From NCBI GenBank assembly GCA_977017575.1, contig CDRNVI010000192.1:45520-109519 (forward strand): a stretch of 64,000 nucleotides of DNA, in the 5' to 3' direction. Origin of the DNA: Paramoeba atlantica. Lineage: Eukaryota; Discosea. How positions within the stretch are numbered: the first letter of the stretch is position 1; every line of letters starts with the position of its first letter. Below, one piece after another: positions 1 to 11,076 of this stretch. The notes under the pieces were generated by a model. It made no database searches. It was not told the DNA's origin and saw only the letters and a program-made list of their open reading frames with translations. The position numbers were made by a program, and so were the translations under genes.

Positions 1-392
1 ATGATATCAACATTCGTTTTGTCGACCTATAATATAAACTACCTAAATCAAAACTATACGATAGGGCATCGCGCCTGGCCGGCGCCACCACCCTCTCGCT
101 ACTAACTTTCCACCCCTTTCGCGTTATCAGGGTCTGCCTCGGCATAACGAAGTCGGCTGATTTTGTCCGCAGGGTTACTTTTCGTGCTCACGTACAGCGC
201 ATCTACGGCAATTCCTTGCTTTTTAATTACATTCAAAACCTTTTCAAGTTCGTCAGAAACGCCGGAAGATTTCGATATTTTCCTATTAAATTATCGAAGT
301 AAAGCAAAAATTATCGAAGTAAAGTGAAGAAAATATTGTCCTAAGAATCTTCTTCTAAGAAATATTATATGAAATAACGAAACAAAAGTACA
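1..392. repeat. Partial satellite monomer at left window edge
   Basis: The window opens at ATGATATCAACATTCG, which corresponds to about 236 bases into a monomer (same sequence at 629 in copy 1). The remaining 392 bases match the rest of the monomer, including the RNase H-like remnant and the 20-bp duplication (288-327). It carries the C to A variant at 196, shared with copies 2, 3, 8, 9, 46, 48 and 54. The array therefore continues to the left of the window. Confidence 0.97.
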
Positions 393-560
393 TTACACGT
401 AAACTTTATGCGTAAAAGTGCAGTATATGCTAAAGATGTATTCAAGATTGCACTGGTTGGTGCGTGCATGAAACACGTTAACCACTGCACACTTCCTAAA
501 ATTCTTTTCGTAAACTCTTAGAATTTCATTTTGTGTGAATATCGTACTTTGTAGAGATCC

Positions 561-568
561 TATATAAG
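561..568 (+). promoter_or_regulatory. TATA-box-like motif, short form (reference copy)
   Basis: TATATAAG on the plus strand at monomer offset +168 fits the TATAWAWR consensus. Long monomers carry TATATAAA followed by G at the same place (for example 1189-1197), which also fits. A TCA trinucleotide (CATTCAGGG) lies about 21 bases downstream, closer than the usual 25-31 base spacing, so a defined start site is not convincing. AT-rich satellites give such motifs by chance. Promoter function is only a possibility; satellite transcripts are known in many eukaryotes. Confidence 0.25.
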
Positions 569-698
569 TATACGCCCATTCAGGGTAAGGTTTACAATAA
601 CTATCAAAACATATAGTTGCAGAATAGAATGATATCAACATTCGTTTTGTCGACCTATAATATAAACTACCTAAATCAAAACTATAGGATAGGGCATC

Positions 699-713
699 GC
701 GCCTGGCCGGCGC
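699..713. other. GC-rich patch with short inverted repeat (reference copy)
   Basis: GCGCC and GGCGC flank a TGGCC loop, and the patch also contains the palindromes GCCGGC and GGCGCC. It is the only strongly GC-rich stretch in an otherwise AT-rich monomer and is dense in CpG. The stem is only 5 bp, so a biological hairpin is not established. Confidence 0.4.
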
Positions 714-729
714 CACCACCCTCTCGCTA

Positions 730-918
730 CTAACTTTCCACCCCTTTCGCGTTATCAGGGTCTGCCTCGGCATAACGAAGTCGGCTGATTTTGTCCGCAG
801 GGTTACTTTTCGTGCTCACGTACCGCGCATCTACGGCAATTCCTTGCTTTTTAATTACATTCAAAACCTTTTCAAGTTCGTCAGAAACGCCGGAAGATTT
901 CGATATTTTCCTATTAAA
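730..918 (-). pseudogene. Retroelement RNase H-like C-terminal remnant (reference copy; present in every monomer)
   Basis: On the minus strand a 62-codon stop-to-stop frame (no ATG, TAA upstream, TAG at 730-732) reads as a plausible protein fragment. Residues about 13-25 look helical (DELEKVLNVIKKQ), followed at 33-46 by YVSTKSNPADKISR. The N-P-A-D-x-x-S-R pattern after a beta-strand-like YV segment is the usual ending of RNase H domains in reverse-transcribing elements (LTR elements of Ty3 and BEL/Pao type, and DIRS-like elements). The catalytic core upstream is absent, so no activity is possible. Variation between copies is mainly amino-acid changing and includes stops, so the frame is not maintained. 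Family assignment from so short a fragment is uncertain, and a chance match cannot be excluded without a profile search. The frame lies at monomer offset +337 (short) or +338 (long) throughout. Confidence 0.5.
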
Positions 919-955
919 TTATCGAAGTAAAGCAAAAATTATCGAAGTAAAGTGA
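916..955. repeat. Internal 20-bp tandem duplication (reference copy)
   Basis: Two adjacent 20-bp units, 916-935 and 936-955, share AAATTATCGAAGTAAAG and differ only in their last bases (CAA versus TGA). The same pair is present in every monomer (first seen at 288-327). Its 20-bp period is close to two helical turns and places A-tracts on the same face of the helix, a feature often linked to curved satellite DNA. Copies at 7935 and 11077 carry A to G in the first unit (8472 and 11614). Confidence 0.9.
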
Positions 956-3900
956 AGAAAATATTGTCCTAAGAATCTTCTTCTAAGAAATATTATATGA
1001 AATAACGAAACAAAATTACATTACACGTAAACTTTATGCGTAAAAGTGCAGTATATGCTAAAGATGTATTCAAGATTGCACTGGTTGGTGCGTGCATGAA
1101 ACACGTTAACCACTGCACACTTCCTAAAATTCTTTTCGTAAACTCTTAGAATTTCATTTTGTGTGAATATCGTACTTTGTAGAGATCCTATATAAAGTAT
1201 ACGCCCATTCAGGGTAAGGTTTACAATAACTATCAAAACATATAGTTGCAGAATAGAATGATATCAACATTCGTTTTGTCGACCTATAATATAAACTACC
1301 TAAATCAAAACTATACGATAGGGCATCGCGCCTGGCCGGCGCCACCACCCTCTCGCTACTAACTTTCCACCCCTTTCGCGTTATCAGGGTCTGCCTCGGC
1401 ATAACGAAGTCGGCTGATTTTGTCCGCAGGGTTACTTTTCGTGCTCACGTACAGCGCATCTACGGCAATTCCTTGCTTTTTAATTACATTCAAAACCTTT
1501 TCAAGTTCGTCAGAAACGCCGGAAGATTTCGATATTTTCCTATTAAATTATCGAAGTAAAGCAAAAATTATCGAAGTAAAGTGAAGAAAATATTGTCCTA
1601 AGAATCTTCTTCTAAGAAATATTATATGAAATAACGAAACAAAAGTACATTACACGTAAACTTTATGCGTAAAAGTGCAGTATATGCTAAAGATGTATTC
1701 AAGATTGCACTGGTTGGTGCGTGCATGAAACACGTTAACCACTGCACACTTCCTAAAATTCTTTTCGTAAACTCTTAGAATTTCATTTTGTGTGAATATC
1801 GTACTTTGTAGAGATCCTATATAAGTATACGCCCATTCAGGGTAAGGTTTACAATAACTATCAAAACATATAGTTGCAGAATAGAATGATATCAACATTC
1901 GTTTTGTCGACCTATAATATAAACTACCTAAATCAAAACTATACGATAGGGCATCGCGCCTGGCCGGCGCCACCACCCTCTCGCTACTAACTTTCCACCC
2001 CTTTCGCGTTATCAGGGTCTGCCTCGGCATAACGAAGTCGGCTGATTTTGTCCGCAGGGTTACTTTTCGTGCTCACGTACAGCGCATCTACGGCAATTCC
2101 TTGCTTTTTAATTACATTCAAAACCTTTTCAAGTTCGTCAGAAACGCCGGAAGATTTCGATATTTTCCTATTAAATTATCGAAGTAAAGCAAAAATTATC
2201 GAAGTAAAGTGAAGAAAATATTGTCCTAAGAATCTTCTTCTAAGAAATATTATATGAAATAACGAAACAAAAGTACATTACACGTAAACTTTATGCGTAA
2301 AAGTGCAGTATATGCTAAAGATGTATTCAAGATTGCACTGGTTGGTGCGTGCATGAAACACGTTAACCACTGCACACTTCCTAAAATTCTTTTCGTAAAC
2401 TCTTAGAATTTCATTTTGTGTGAATATCGTACTTTGTAGAGATCCTATATAAGTATACGCCCATTCAGGGTAAGGTTTACAATAACTATCAAAACATATA
2501 GTTGCAGAATAGAATGATATCAACATTCGTTTTGTCGACCTATAATATAAACTACCTAAATCAAAACTATACGATAGGGCATCGCGCCTGGCCGGCGCCA
2601 CCACCCTCTCGCTACTAACTTTCCACCCCTTTCGCGTTATCAGGGTCTGCCTCGGCATAACGAAGTCGGCTGATTTTGTCCGCAGGGTTACTTTTCGTGC
2701 TCACGTACCGCGCATCTACGGCAATTCCTTGCTTTTTAATTACATTCAAAACCTTTTCAAGTTCGTCAGAAACGCCGGAAGATTTCGATATTTTCCTATT
2801 AAATTATCGAAGTAAAGCAAAAATTATCGAAGTAAAGTGAAGAAAATATTGTCCTAAGAATCTTCTTCTAAGAAATATTATATGAAATAACGAAACAAAA
2901 TTACATTACACGTAAACTTTATGCGTAAAAGTGCAGTATATGCTAAAGATGTATTCAAGATTGCACTGGTTGGTGCGTGCATGAAACACGTTAACCACTG
3001 CACACTTCCTAAAATTCTTTTCGTAAACTCTTAGAATTTCATTTTGTGTGAATATCGTACTTTGTAGAGATCCTATATAAAGTATACGCCCATTCAGGGT
3101 AAGGTTTACAATAACTATCAAAACATATAGTTGCAGAATAGAATGATATCAACATTCGTTTTGTCGACCTATAATATAAACTACCTAAATCAAAACTATA
3201 GGATAGGGCATCGCGCCTGGCCGGCGCCACCACCCTCTCGCTACTAACTTTCCACCCCTTTCGCGTTATCAGGGTCTGCCTCGGCATAACGAAGTCGGCT
3301 GATTTTGTCCGCAGGGTTACTTTTCGTGCTCACGTACCGCGCATCTACGGCAATTCCTTGCTTTTTAATTACATTCAAAACCTTTTCAAGTTCGTCAGAA
3401 ACGCCGGAAGATTTCGATATTTTCCTATTAAATTATCGAAGTAAAGCAAAAATTATCGAAGTAAAGTGAAGAAAATATTGTCCTAAGAATCTTCTTCTAA
3501 GAAATATTATATGAAATAACGAAACAAAAGTACATTACACGTAAACTTTATGCGTAAAAGTGCAGTATATGCTAAAGATGTATTCAAGATTGCACTGGTT
3601 GGTGCGTGCATGAAACACGTTAACCACTGCACACTTCCTAAAATTCTTTTCGTAAACTCTTAGAATTTCATTTTGTGTGAATATCGTACCTTGTAGAGAT
3701 CCTATATAAAGTATACGCCCATTCAGGGTAAGGTTTACAATAACTATCAAAACATATAGTTGCAGAATAGAATGATATCAACATTCGTTTTGTCGACCTA
3801 TAATATAAACTACCTAAATCAAAACTATACGATAGGGCATCGCGCCTGGCCGGCGCCACCACCCTCTCGCTACTAACTTTCCACCCCTTTCGCGTTATCA

Positions 3901-6900
3901 GGGTCTGCCTCGGCATAACGAAGTCGGCTGATTTTGTCCGCAGGGTTACTTTTCGTGCTCACGTACCGCGCATCTACGGCAATTCCTTGCTTTTTAATTA
4001 CATTCAAAACCTTTTCAAGTTCGTCAGAAACGCCGGAAGATTTCGATATTTTCCTATTAAATTATCGAAGTAAAGCAAAAATTATCGAAGTAAAGTGAAG
4101 AAAATATTGTCCTAAGAATCTTCTTCTAAGAAATATTATATGAAATAACGAAACAAAAGTACATTACACGTAAACTTTATGCGTAAAAGTGCAGTATATG
4201 CTAAAGATGTATTCAAGATTGCACTGGTTGGTGCGTGCATGAAACACGTTAACCACTGCACACTTCCTAAAATTCTTTTCGTAAACTCTTAGAATTTCAT
4301 TTTGTGTGAATATCGTACTTTGTAGAGATCCTATATAAAGTATACGCCCATTCAGGGTAAGGTTTACAATAACTATCAAAACATATAGTTGCAGAATAGA
4401 ATGATATCAACATTCGTTTTGTCGACCTATAATATAAACTACCTAAATCAAAACTATACGATAGGGCATCGCGCCTGGCCGGCGCCACCACCCTCTCGCT
4501 ACTAACTTTCCACCCCTTTCGCGTTATCAGGGTCTGCCTCGGCATAACGAAGTCGGCTGATTTTGTCCGCAGGGTTACTTTTCGTGCTCACGTACCGCGC
4601 ATCTACGGCAATTCCTTGCTTTTTAATTACATTCAAAACCTTTTCAAGTTCGTCAGAAACGCCGGAAGATTTCGATATTTTCCTATTAAATTATCGAAGT
4701 AAAGCAAAAATTATCGAAGTAAAGTGAAGAAAATATTGTCCTAAGAATCTTCTTCTAAGAAATATTATATGAAATAACGAAACAAAATTACATTACACGT
4801 AAACTTTATGCGTAAAAGTGCAGTATATGCTAAAGATGTATTCAAGATTGCACTGGTTGGTGCGTGCATGAAACACGTTAACCACTGCACACTTCCTAAA
4901 ATTCTTTTCGTAAACTCTTAGAATTTCATTTTGTGTGAATATCGTACTTTGTAGAGATCCTATATAAAGTATACGCCCATTCAGGGTAAGGTTTACAATA
5001 ACTATCAAAACATATAGTTGCAGAATAGAATGATATCAACATTCGTTTTGTCGACCTATAATATAAACTACCTAAATCAAAACTATACGATAGGGCATCG
5101 CGCCTGGCCGGCGCCACCACCCTCTCGCTACTAACTTTCCACCCCTTTCGCGTTATCAGGGTCTGCCTCGGCATAACGAAGTCGGCTGATTTTGTCCGCA
5201 GGGTTACTTTTCGTGCTCACGTACAGCGCATCTACGGCAATTCCTTGCTTTTTAATTACATTCAAAACCTTTTCAAGTTCGTCAGAAACGCCGGAAGATT
5301 TCGATATTTTCCTATTAAATTATCGAAGTAAAGCAAAAATTATCGAAGTAAAGTGAAGAAAATATTGTCCTAAGAATCTTCTTCTAAGAAATATTATATG
5401 AAATAACGAAACAAAAGTACATTACACGTAAACTTTATGCGTAAAAGTGCAGTATATGCTAAAGATGTATTCAAGATTGCACTGGTTGGTGCGTGCATGA
5501 AACACGTTAACCACTGCACACTTCCTAAAATTCTTTTCGTAAACTCTTAGAATTTCATTTTGTGTGAATATCGTACTTTGTAGAGATCCTATATAAGTAT
5601 ACGCCCATTCAGGGTAAGGTTTACAATAACTATCAAAACATATAGTTGCAGAATAGAATGATATCAACATTCGTTTTGTCGACCTATAATATAAACTACC
5701 TAAATCAAAACTATACGATAGGGCATCGCGCCTGGCCGGCGCCACCACCCTCTCGCTACTAACTTTCCACCCCTTTCGCGTTATCAGGGTCTGCCTCGGC
5801 ATAACGAAGTCGGCTGATTTTGTCCGCAGGGTTACTTTTCGTGCTCACGTACAGCGCATCTACGGCAATTCCTTGCTTTTTAATTACATTCAAAACCTTT
5901 TCAAGTTCGTCAGAAACGCCGGAAGATTTCGATATTTTCCTATTAAATTATCGAAGTAAAGCAAAAATTATCGAAGTAAAGTGAAGAAAATATTGTCCTA
6001 AGAATCTTCTTCTAAGAAATATTATATGAAATAACGAAACAAAAGTACATTACACGTAAACTTTATGCGTAAAAGTGCAGTATATGCTAAAGATGTATTC
6101 AAGATTGCACTGGTTGGTGCGTGCATGAAACACGTTAACCACTGCACACTTCCTAAAATTCTTTTCGTAAACTCTTAGAATTTCATTTTGTGTGAATATC
6201 GTACTTTGTAGAGATCCTATATAAGTATACGCCCATTCAGGGTAAGGTTTACAATAACTATCAAAACATATAGTTGCAGAATAGAATGATATCAACATTC
6301 GTTTTGTCGACCTATAATATAAACTACCTAAATCAAAACTATACGATAGGGCATCGCGCCTGGCCGGCGCCACCACCCTCTCGCTACTAACTTTCCACCC
6401 CTTTCGCGTTATCAGGGTCTGCCTCGGCATAACGAAGTCGGCTGATTTTGTCCGCAGGGTTACTTTTCGTGCTCACGTACCGCGCATCTACGGCAATTCC
6501 TTGCTTTTTAATTACATTCAAAACCTTTTCAAGTTCGTCAGAAACGCCGGAAGATTTCGATATTTTCCTATTAAATTATCGAAGTAAAGCAAAAATTATC
6601 GAAGTAAAGTGAAGAAAATATTGTCCTAAGAATCTTCTTCTAAGAAATATTATATGAAATAACGAAACAAAAGTACATTACACGTAAACTTTATGCGTAA
6701 AAGTGCAGTATATGCTAAAGATGTATTCAAGATTGCACTGGTTGGTGCGTGCATGAAACACGTTAACCACTGCACACTTCCTAAAATTCTTTTCGTAAAC
6801 TCTTAGAATTTCATTTTGTGTGAATATCGTACTTTGTAGAGATCCTATATAAGTATACGCCCATTCAGGGTAAGGTTTACAATAACTATCAAAACATATA

Positions 6901-7934
6901 GTTGCAGAATAGAATGATATCAACATTCGTTTTGTCGACCTATAATATAAACTACCTAAATCAAAACTATAGGATAGGGCATCGCGCCTGGCCGGCGCCA
7001 CCACCCTCTCGCTACTAACTTTCCACCCCTTTCGCGTTATCAGGGTCTGCCTCGGCATAACGAAGTCGGCTGATTTTGTCCGCAGGGTTACTTTTCGTGC
7101 TCACGTACCGCGCATCTACGGCAATTCCTTGCTTTTTAATTACATTCAAAACCTTTTCAAGTTCGTCAGAAACGCCGGAAGATTTCGATATTTTCCTATT
7201 AAATTATCGAAGTAAAGCAAAAATTATCGAAGTAAAGTGAAGAAAATATTGTCCTAAGAATCTTCTTCTAAGAAATATTATATGAAATAACGAAACAAAA
7301 GTACATTACACGTAAACTTTATGCGTAAAAGTGCAGTATATGCTAAAGATGTATTCAAGATTGCACTGGTTGGTGCGTGCATGAAACACGTTAACCACTG
7401 CACACTTCCTAAAATTCTTTTCGTAAACTCTTAGAATTTCATTTTGTGTGAATATCGTACCTTGTAGAGATCCTATATAAAGTATACGCCCATTCAGGGT
7501 AAGGTTTACAATAACTATCAAAACATATAGTTGCAGAATAGAATGATATCAACATTCGTTTTGTCGACCTATAATATAAACTACCTAAATCAAAACTATA
7601 CGATAGGGCATCGCGCCTGGCCGGCGCCACCACCCTCTCGCTACTAACTTTCCACCCCTTTCGCGTTATCAGGGTCTGCCTCGGCATAACGAAGTCGGCT
7701 GATTTTGTCCGCAGGGTTACTTTTCGTGCTCACGTACCGCGCATCTACGGCAATTCCTTGCTTTTTAATTACATTCAAAACCTTTTCAAGTTCGTCAGAA
7801 ACGCCGGAAGATTTCGATATTTTCCTATTAAATTATCGAAGTAAAGCAAAAATTATCGAAGTAAAGTGAAGAAAATATTGTCCTAAGAATCTTCTTCTAA
7901 GAAATATTATATGAAATAACGAAACAAAAGTACA

Positions 7935-10900
7935 TTACACGTAAACTTTATGCGTAAAAGTGCAGTATATGCTAAAGATGTATTCAAGATTGCACTGGTT
8001 GGTGCGTGCATGAAACACGTTAACCACTGCACACTTCCTAAAATTCTTTTCGTAAACTCTTAGAATTTCATTTTGTGTGAATATCGTACTTTGTAGAGAT
8101 CCTATATAAAGTATACGCCCATTCAGGGTAAGGTTTACAATAACTATCAAAACATATAGTTGCAGAATAGAATGATATCAACATTCGTTTTGTCGACCTA
8201 TAATATAAACTACCTAAATCAAAACTATACGATAGGGCATCGCGCCTGGCCGGCGCCACCACCCTCTCGCTACTAACTTTCCACCCCTTTCGCGTTATCA
8301 GGGTCTGCCTCGGCATAACGAAGTCGGCTGATTTTGTCCGCAGGGTTACTTTTCGTGCTCACGTACCGCGCATCTACGGCAATTCCTTGCTTTTTAATTA
8401 CATTCAAAACCTTTTCAAGTTCGTCAGAAACGCCGGAAGATTTCGATATTTTCCTATTAAATTATCGAAGTGAAGCAAAAATTATCGAAGTAAAGTGAAG
8501 AAAATATTGTCCTAAGAATCTTCTTCTAAGAAATATTATATGAAATAACGAAACAAAAGTACATTACACGTAAACTTTATGCGTAAAAGTGCAGTATATG
8601 CTAAAGATGTATTCAAGATTGCACTGGTTGGTGCGTGCATGAAACACGTTAACCACTGCACACTTCCTAAAATTCTTTTCGTAAACTCTTAGAATTTCAT
8701 TTTGTGTGAATATCGTACTTTGTAGAGATCCTATATAAAGTATACGCCCATTCAGGGTAAGGTTTACAATAACTATCAAAACATATAGTTGCAGAATAGA
8801 ATGATATCAACATTCGTTTTGTCGACCTATAATATAAACTACCTAAATCAAAACTATACGATAGGGCATCGCGCCTGGCCGGCGCCACCACCCTCTCGCT
8901 ACTAACTTTCCACCCCTTTCGCGTTATCAGGGTCTGCCTCGGCATAACGAAGTCGGCTGATTTTGTCCGCAGGGTTACTTTTCGTGCTCACGTACCGCGC
9001 ATCTACGGCAATTCCTTGCTTTTTAATTACATTCAAAACCTTTTCAAGTTCGTCAGAAACGCCGGAAGATTTCGATATTTTCCTATTAAATTATCGAAGT
9101 AAAGCAAAAATTATCGAAGTAAAGTGAAGAAAATATTGTCCTAAGAATCTTCTTCTAAGAAATATTATATGAAATAACGAAACAAAAGTACATTACACGT
9201 AAACTTTATGCGTAAAAGTGCAGTATATGCTAAAGATGTATTCAAGATTGCACTGGTTGGTGCGTGCATGAAACACGTTAACCACTGCACACTTCCTAAA
9301 ATTCTTTTCGTAAACTCTTAGAATTTCATTTTGTGTGAATATCGTACTTTGTAGAGATCCTATATAAGTATACGCCCATTCAGGGTAAGGTTTACAATAA
9401 CTATCAAAACATATAGTTGCAGAATAGAATGATATCAACATTCGTTTTGTCGACCTATAATATAAACTACCTAAATCAAAACTATACGATAGGGCATCGC
9501 GCCTGGCCGGCGCCACCACCCTCTCGCTACTAACTTTCCACCCCTTTCGCGTTATCAGGGTCTGCCTCGGCATAACGAAGTCGGCTGATTTTGTCCGCAG
9601 GGTTACTTTTCGTGCTCACGTACCGCGCATCTACGGCAATTCCTTGCTTTTTAATTACATTCAAAACTTTTTCAAGTTCGTCAGAAACGCCGGAAGATTT
9701 CGATATTTTCCTATTAAATTATCGAAGTAAAGCAAAAATTATCGAAGTAAAGTGAAGAAAATATTGTCCTAAGAATCTTCTTCTAAGAAATATTATATGA
9801 AATAACGAAACAAAAGTACATTACACGTAAACTTTATGCGTAAAAGTGCAGTATATGCTAAAGATGTATTCAAGATTGCACTGGTTGGTGCGTGCATGAA
9901 ACACGTTAACCACTGCACACTTCCTAAAATTCTTTTCGTAAACTCTTAGAATTTCATTTTGTGTGAATATCGTACTTTGTAGAGATCCTATATAAGTATA
10001 CGCCCATTCAGGGTAAGGTTTACAATAACTATCAAAACATATAGTTGCAGAATAGAATGATATCAACATTCGTTTTGTCGACCTATAATATAAACTACCT
10101 AAATCAAAACTATAGGATAGGGCATCGCGCCTGGCCGGCGCCACCACCCTCTCGCTACTAACTTTCCACCCCTTTCGCGTTATCAGGGTCTGCCTCGGCA
10201 TAACGAAGTCGGCTGATTTTGTCCGCAGGGTTACTTTTCGTGCTCACGTACCGCGCATCTACGGCAATTCCTTGCTTTTTAATTACATTCAAAACCTTTT
10301 CAAGTTCGTCAGAAACGCCGGAAGATTTCGATATTTTCCTATTAAATTATCGAAGTAAAGCAAAAATTATCGAAGTAAAGTGAAGAAAATATTGTCCTAA
10401 GAATCTTCTTCTAAGAAATATTATATGAAATAACGAAACAAAAGTACATTACACGTAAACTTTATGCGTAAAAGTGCAGTATATGCTAAAGATGTATTCA
10501 AGATTGCACTGGTTGGTGCGTGCATGAAACACGTTAACCACTGCACACTTCCTAAAATTCTTTTCGTAAACTCTTAGAATTTCATTTTGTGTGAATATCG
10601 TACTTTGTAGAGATCCTATATAAAGTATACGCCCATTCAGGAAAGGTTTACAATAACTATCAAAACATATAGTTGCAGAATAGAATGATATCAACATTCG
10701 TTTTGTCGACCTATAATATAAACTACCTAAATCAAAACTATACGATAGGGCATCGCGCCTGGCCGGCGCCACCACCCTCTCGCTACTAACTTTCCACCCC
10801 TTTCGCGTTATCAGGGTCTGCCTCGGCATAACGAAGTCGGCTGATTTTGTCCGCAGGGTTACTTTTCGTGCTCACGTACCGCGCATCTACGGCAATTCCT

Positions 10901-11076
10901 TGCTTTTTAATTACATTCAAAACCTTTTCAAGTTCGTCAGAAACGCCGGAAGATTTCGATATTTTCCTATTAAATTATCGAAGTAAAGCAAAAATTATCG
11001 AAGTAAAGTGAAGAAAATATTGTCCTAAGAATCTTCTTCTAAGAAATATTATATGAAATAACGAAACAAAAGTACA
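7935..11076. repeat. HOR block B, unit 1: 5-monomer repeat (3142 bp)
   Basis: Copies start at 7935, 8564, 9193, 9821 and 10449, with forms long, long, short, short and long with a compensating deletion. Markers in order are A to G at 8472, C to T at 9668, C to G at 10115, and a net 1-bp loss in the fifth monomer near 10640, where CAGGGTAAGG becomes CAGGAAAGG. All of them recur exactly 3142 bp later. Confidence 0.93.

Larger units (their letters stand above)
393..1020. repeat. Reference monomer (copy 1, short form, 628 bp)
   Basis: First complete copy, used here to describe the monomer. In order: AT-rich start (393-560); TATA-like motif TATATAAG at 561-568; a short AT-rich stretch with GTCGAC at about 650; GC-rich patch 693-725 with a small hairpin at 699-713; minus-strand RNase H-like remnant at 730-918; two 20-bp direct repeats at 916-955; A+T-rich tail with two CTAAGAA repeats near 968-990. 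This copy carries three marker variants relative to the majority: the short TATA form, C to G at 687, and G to T at 1016. No Pol III box A/box B pair, rRNA or tRNA similarity was recognised. Confidence 0.95.
393..7934. repeat. HOR block A: two copies of a diverged 6-monomer unit (3771 bp each)
   Basis: Copies start at 393, 1021, 1650, 2278, 2906, 3535 and again at 4164, 4793, 5422, 6050, 6678, 7306, so both halves are exactly 3771 bp. Shared markers at the same register are the C to A variant at 1453 and 2081 versus 5225 and 5853, C to G at 3201 versus 6972, and T to C at 3690 versus 7461. The match is imperfect: the G to T marker (1016, 2901, 4788) recurs every third monomer, and short/long forms differ between positions 1/7 and 5/11. 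A 3-mer ancestry overwritten by a 6-mer exchange or by gene conversion would explain this. Confidence 0.8.

Noticed and set aside
633-660. CENP-B-box-like sequence around CATTCGTTTTGTCGACC and TTTTCGTGCTCACGTACC
   Set aside because: The essential spacing TTCGNNNNANNCGGG is not matched in either place; the central A and CGGG are missing.
699-716. TGGCGCCGGCCAGG on the minus strand as a tRNA primer-binding site
   Set aside because: It starts with TGG, but the complement does not resemble a T-arm plus acceptor end of a tRNA beyond a few bases, and its position after the RNase H-like end does not fit a 5' primer site.
629-733. 34-residue plus-strand frame starting ATGATATCAACA in each copy, downstream of the TATA-like motif
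   Set aside because: Short, with no family resemblance; most variants in it change residues (687, 15100, the CACAACCC marker). Nothing supports translation.
393-773. 126-codon minus-strand reading frame with ATG, repeated in about half of the monomers
   Set aside because: The other half of the monomers break it into 71- and 82-codon pieces through the one-base TATA indel. It shows no recognisable domain, overlaps the RNase H-like remnant in a different frame, and several of its variants change residues. It is a by-product of the repeat.
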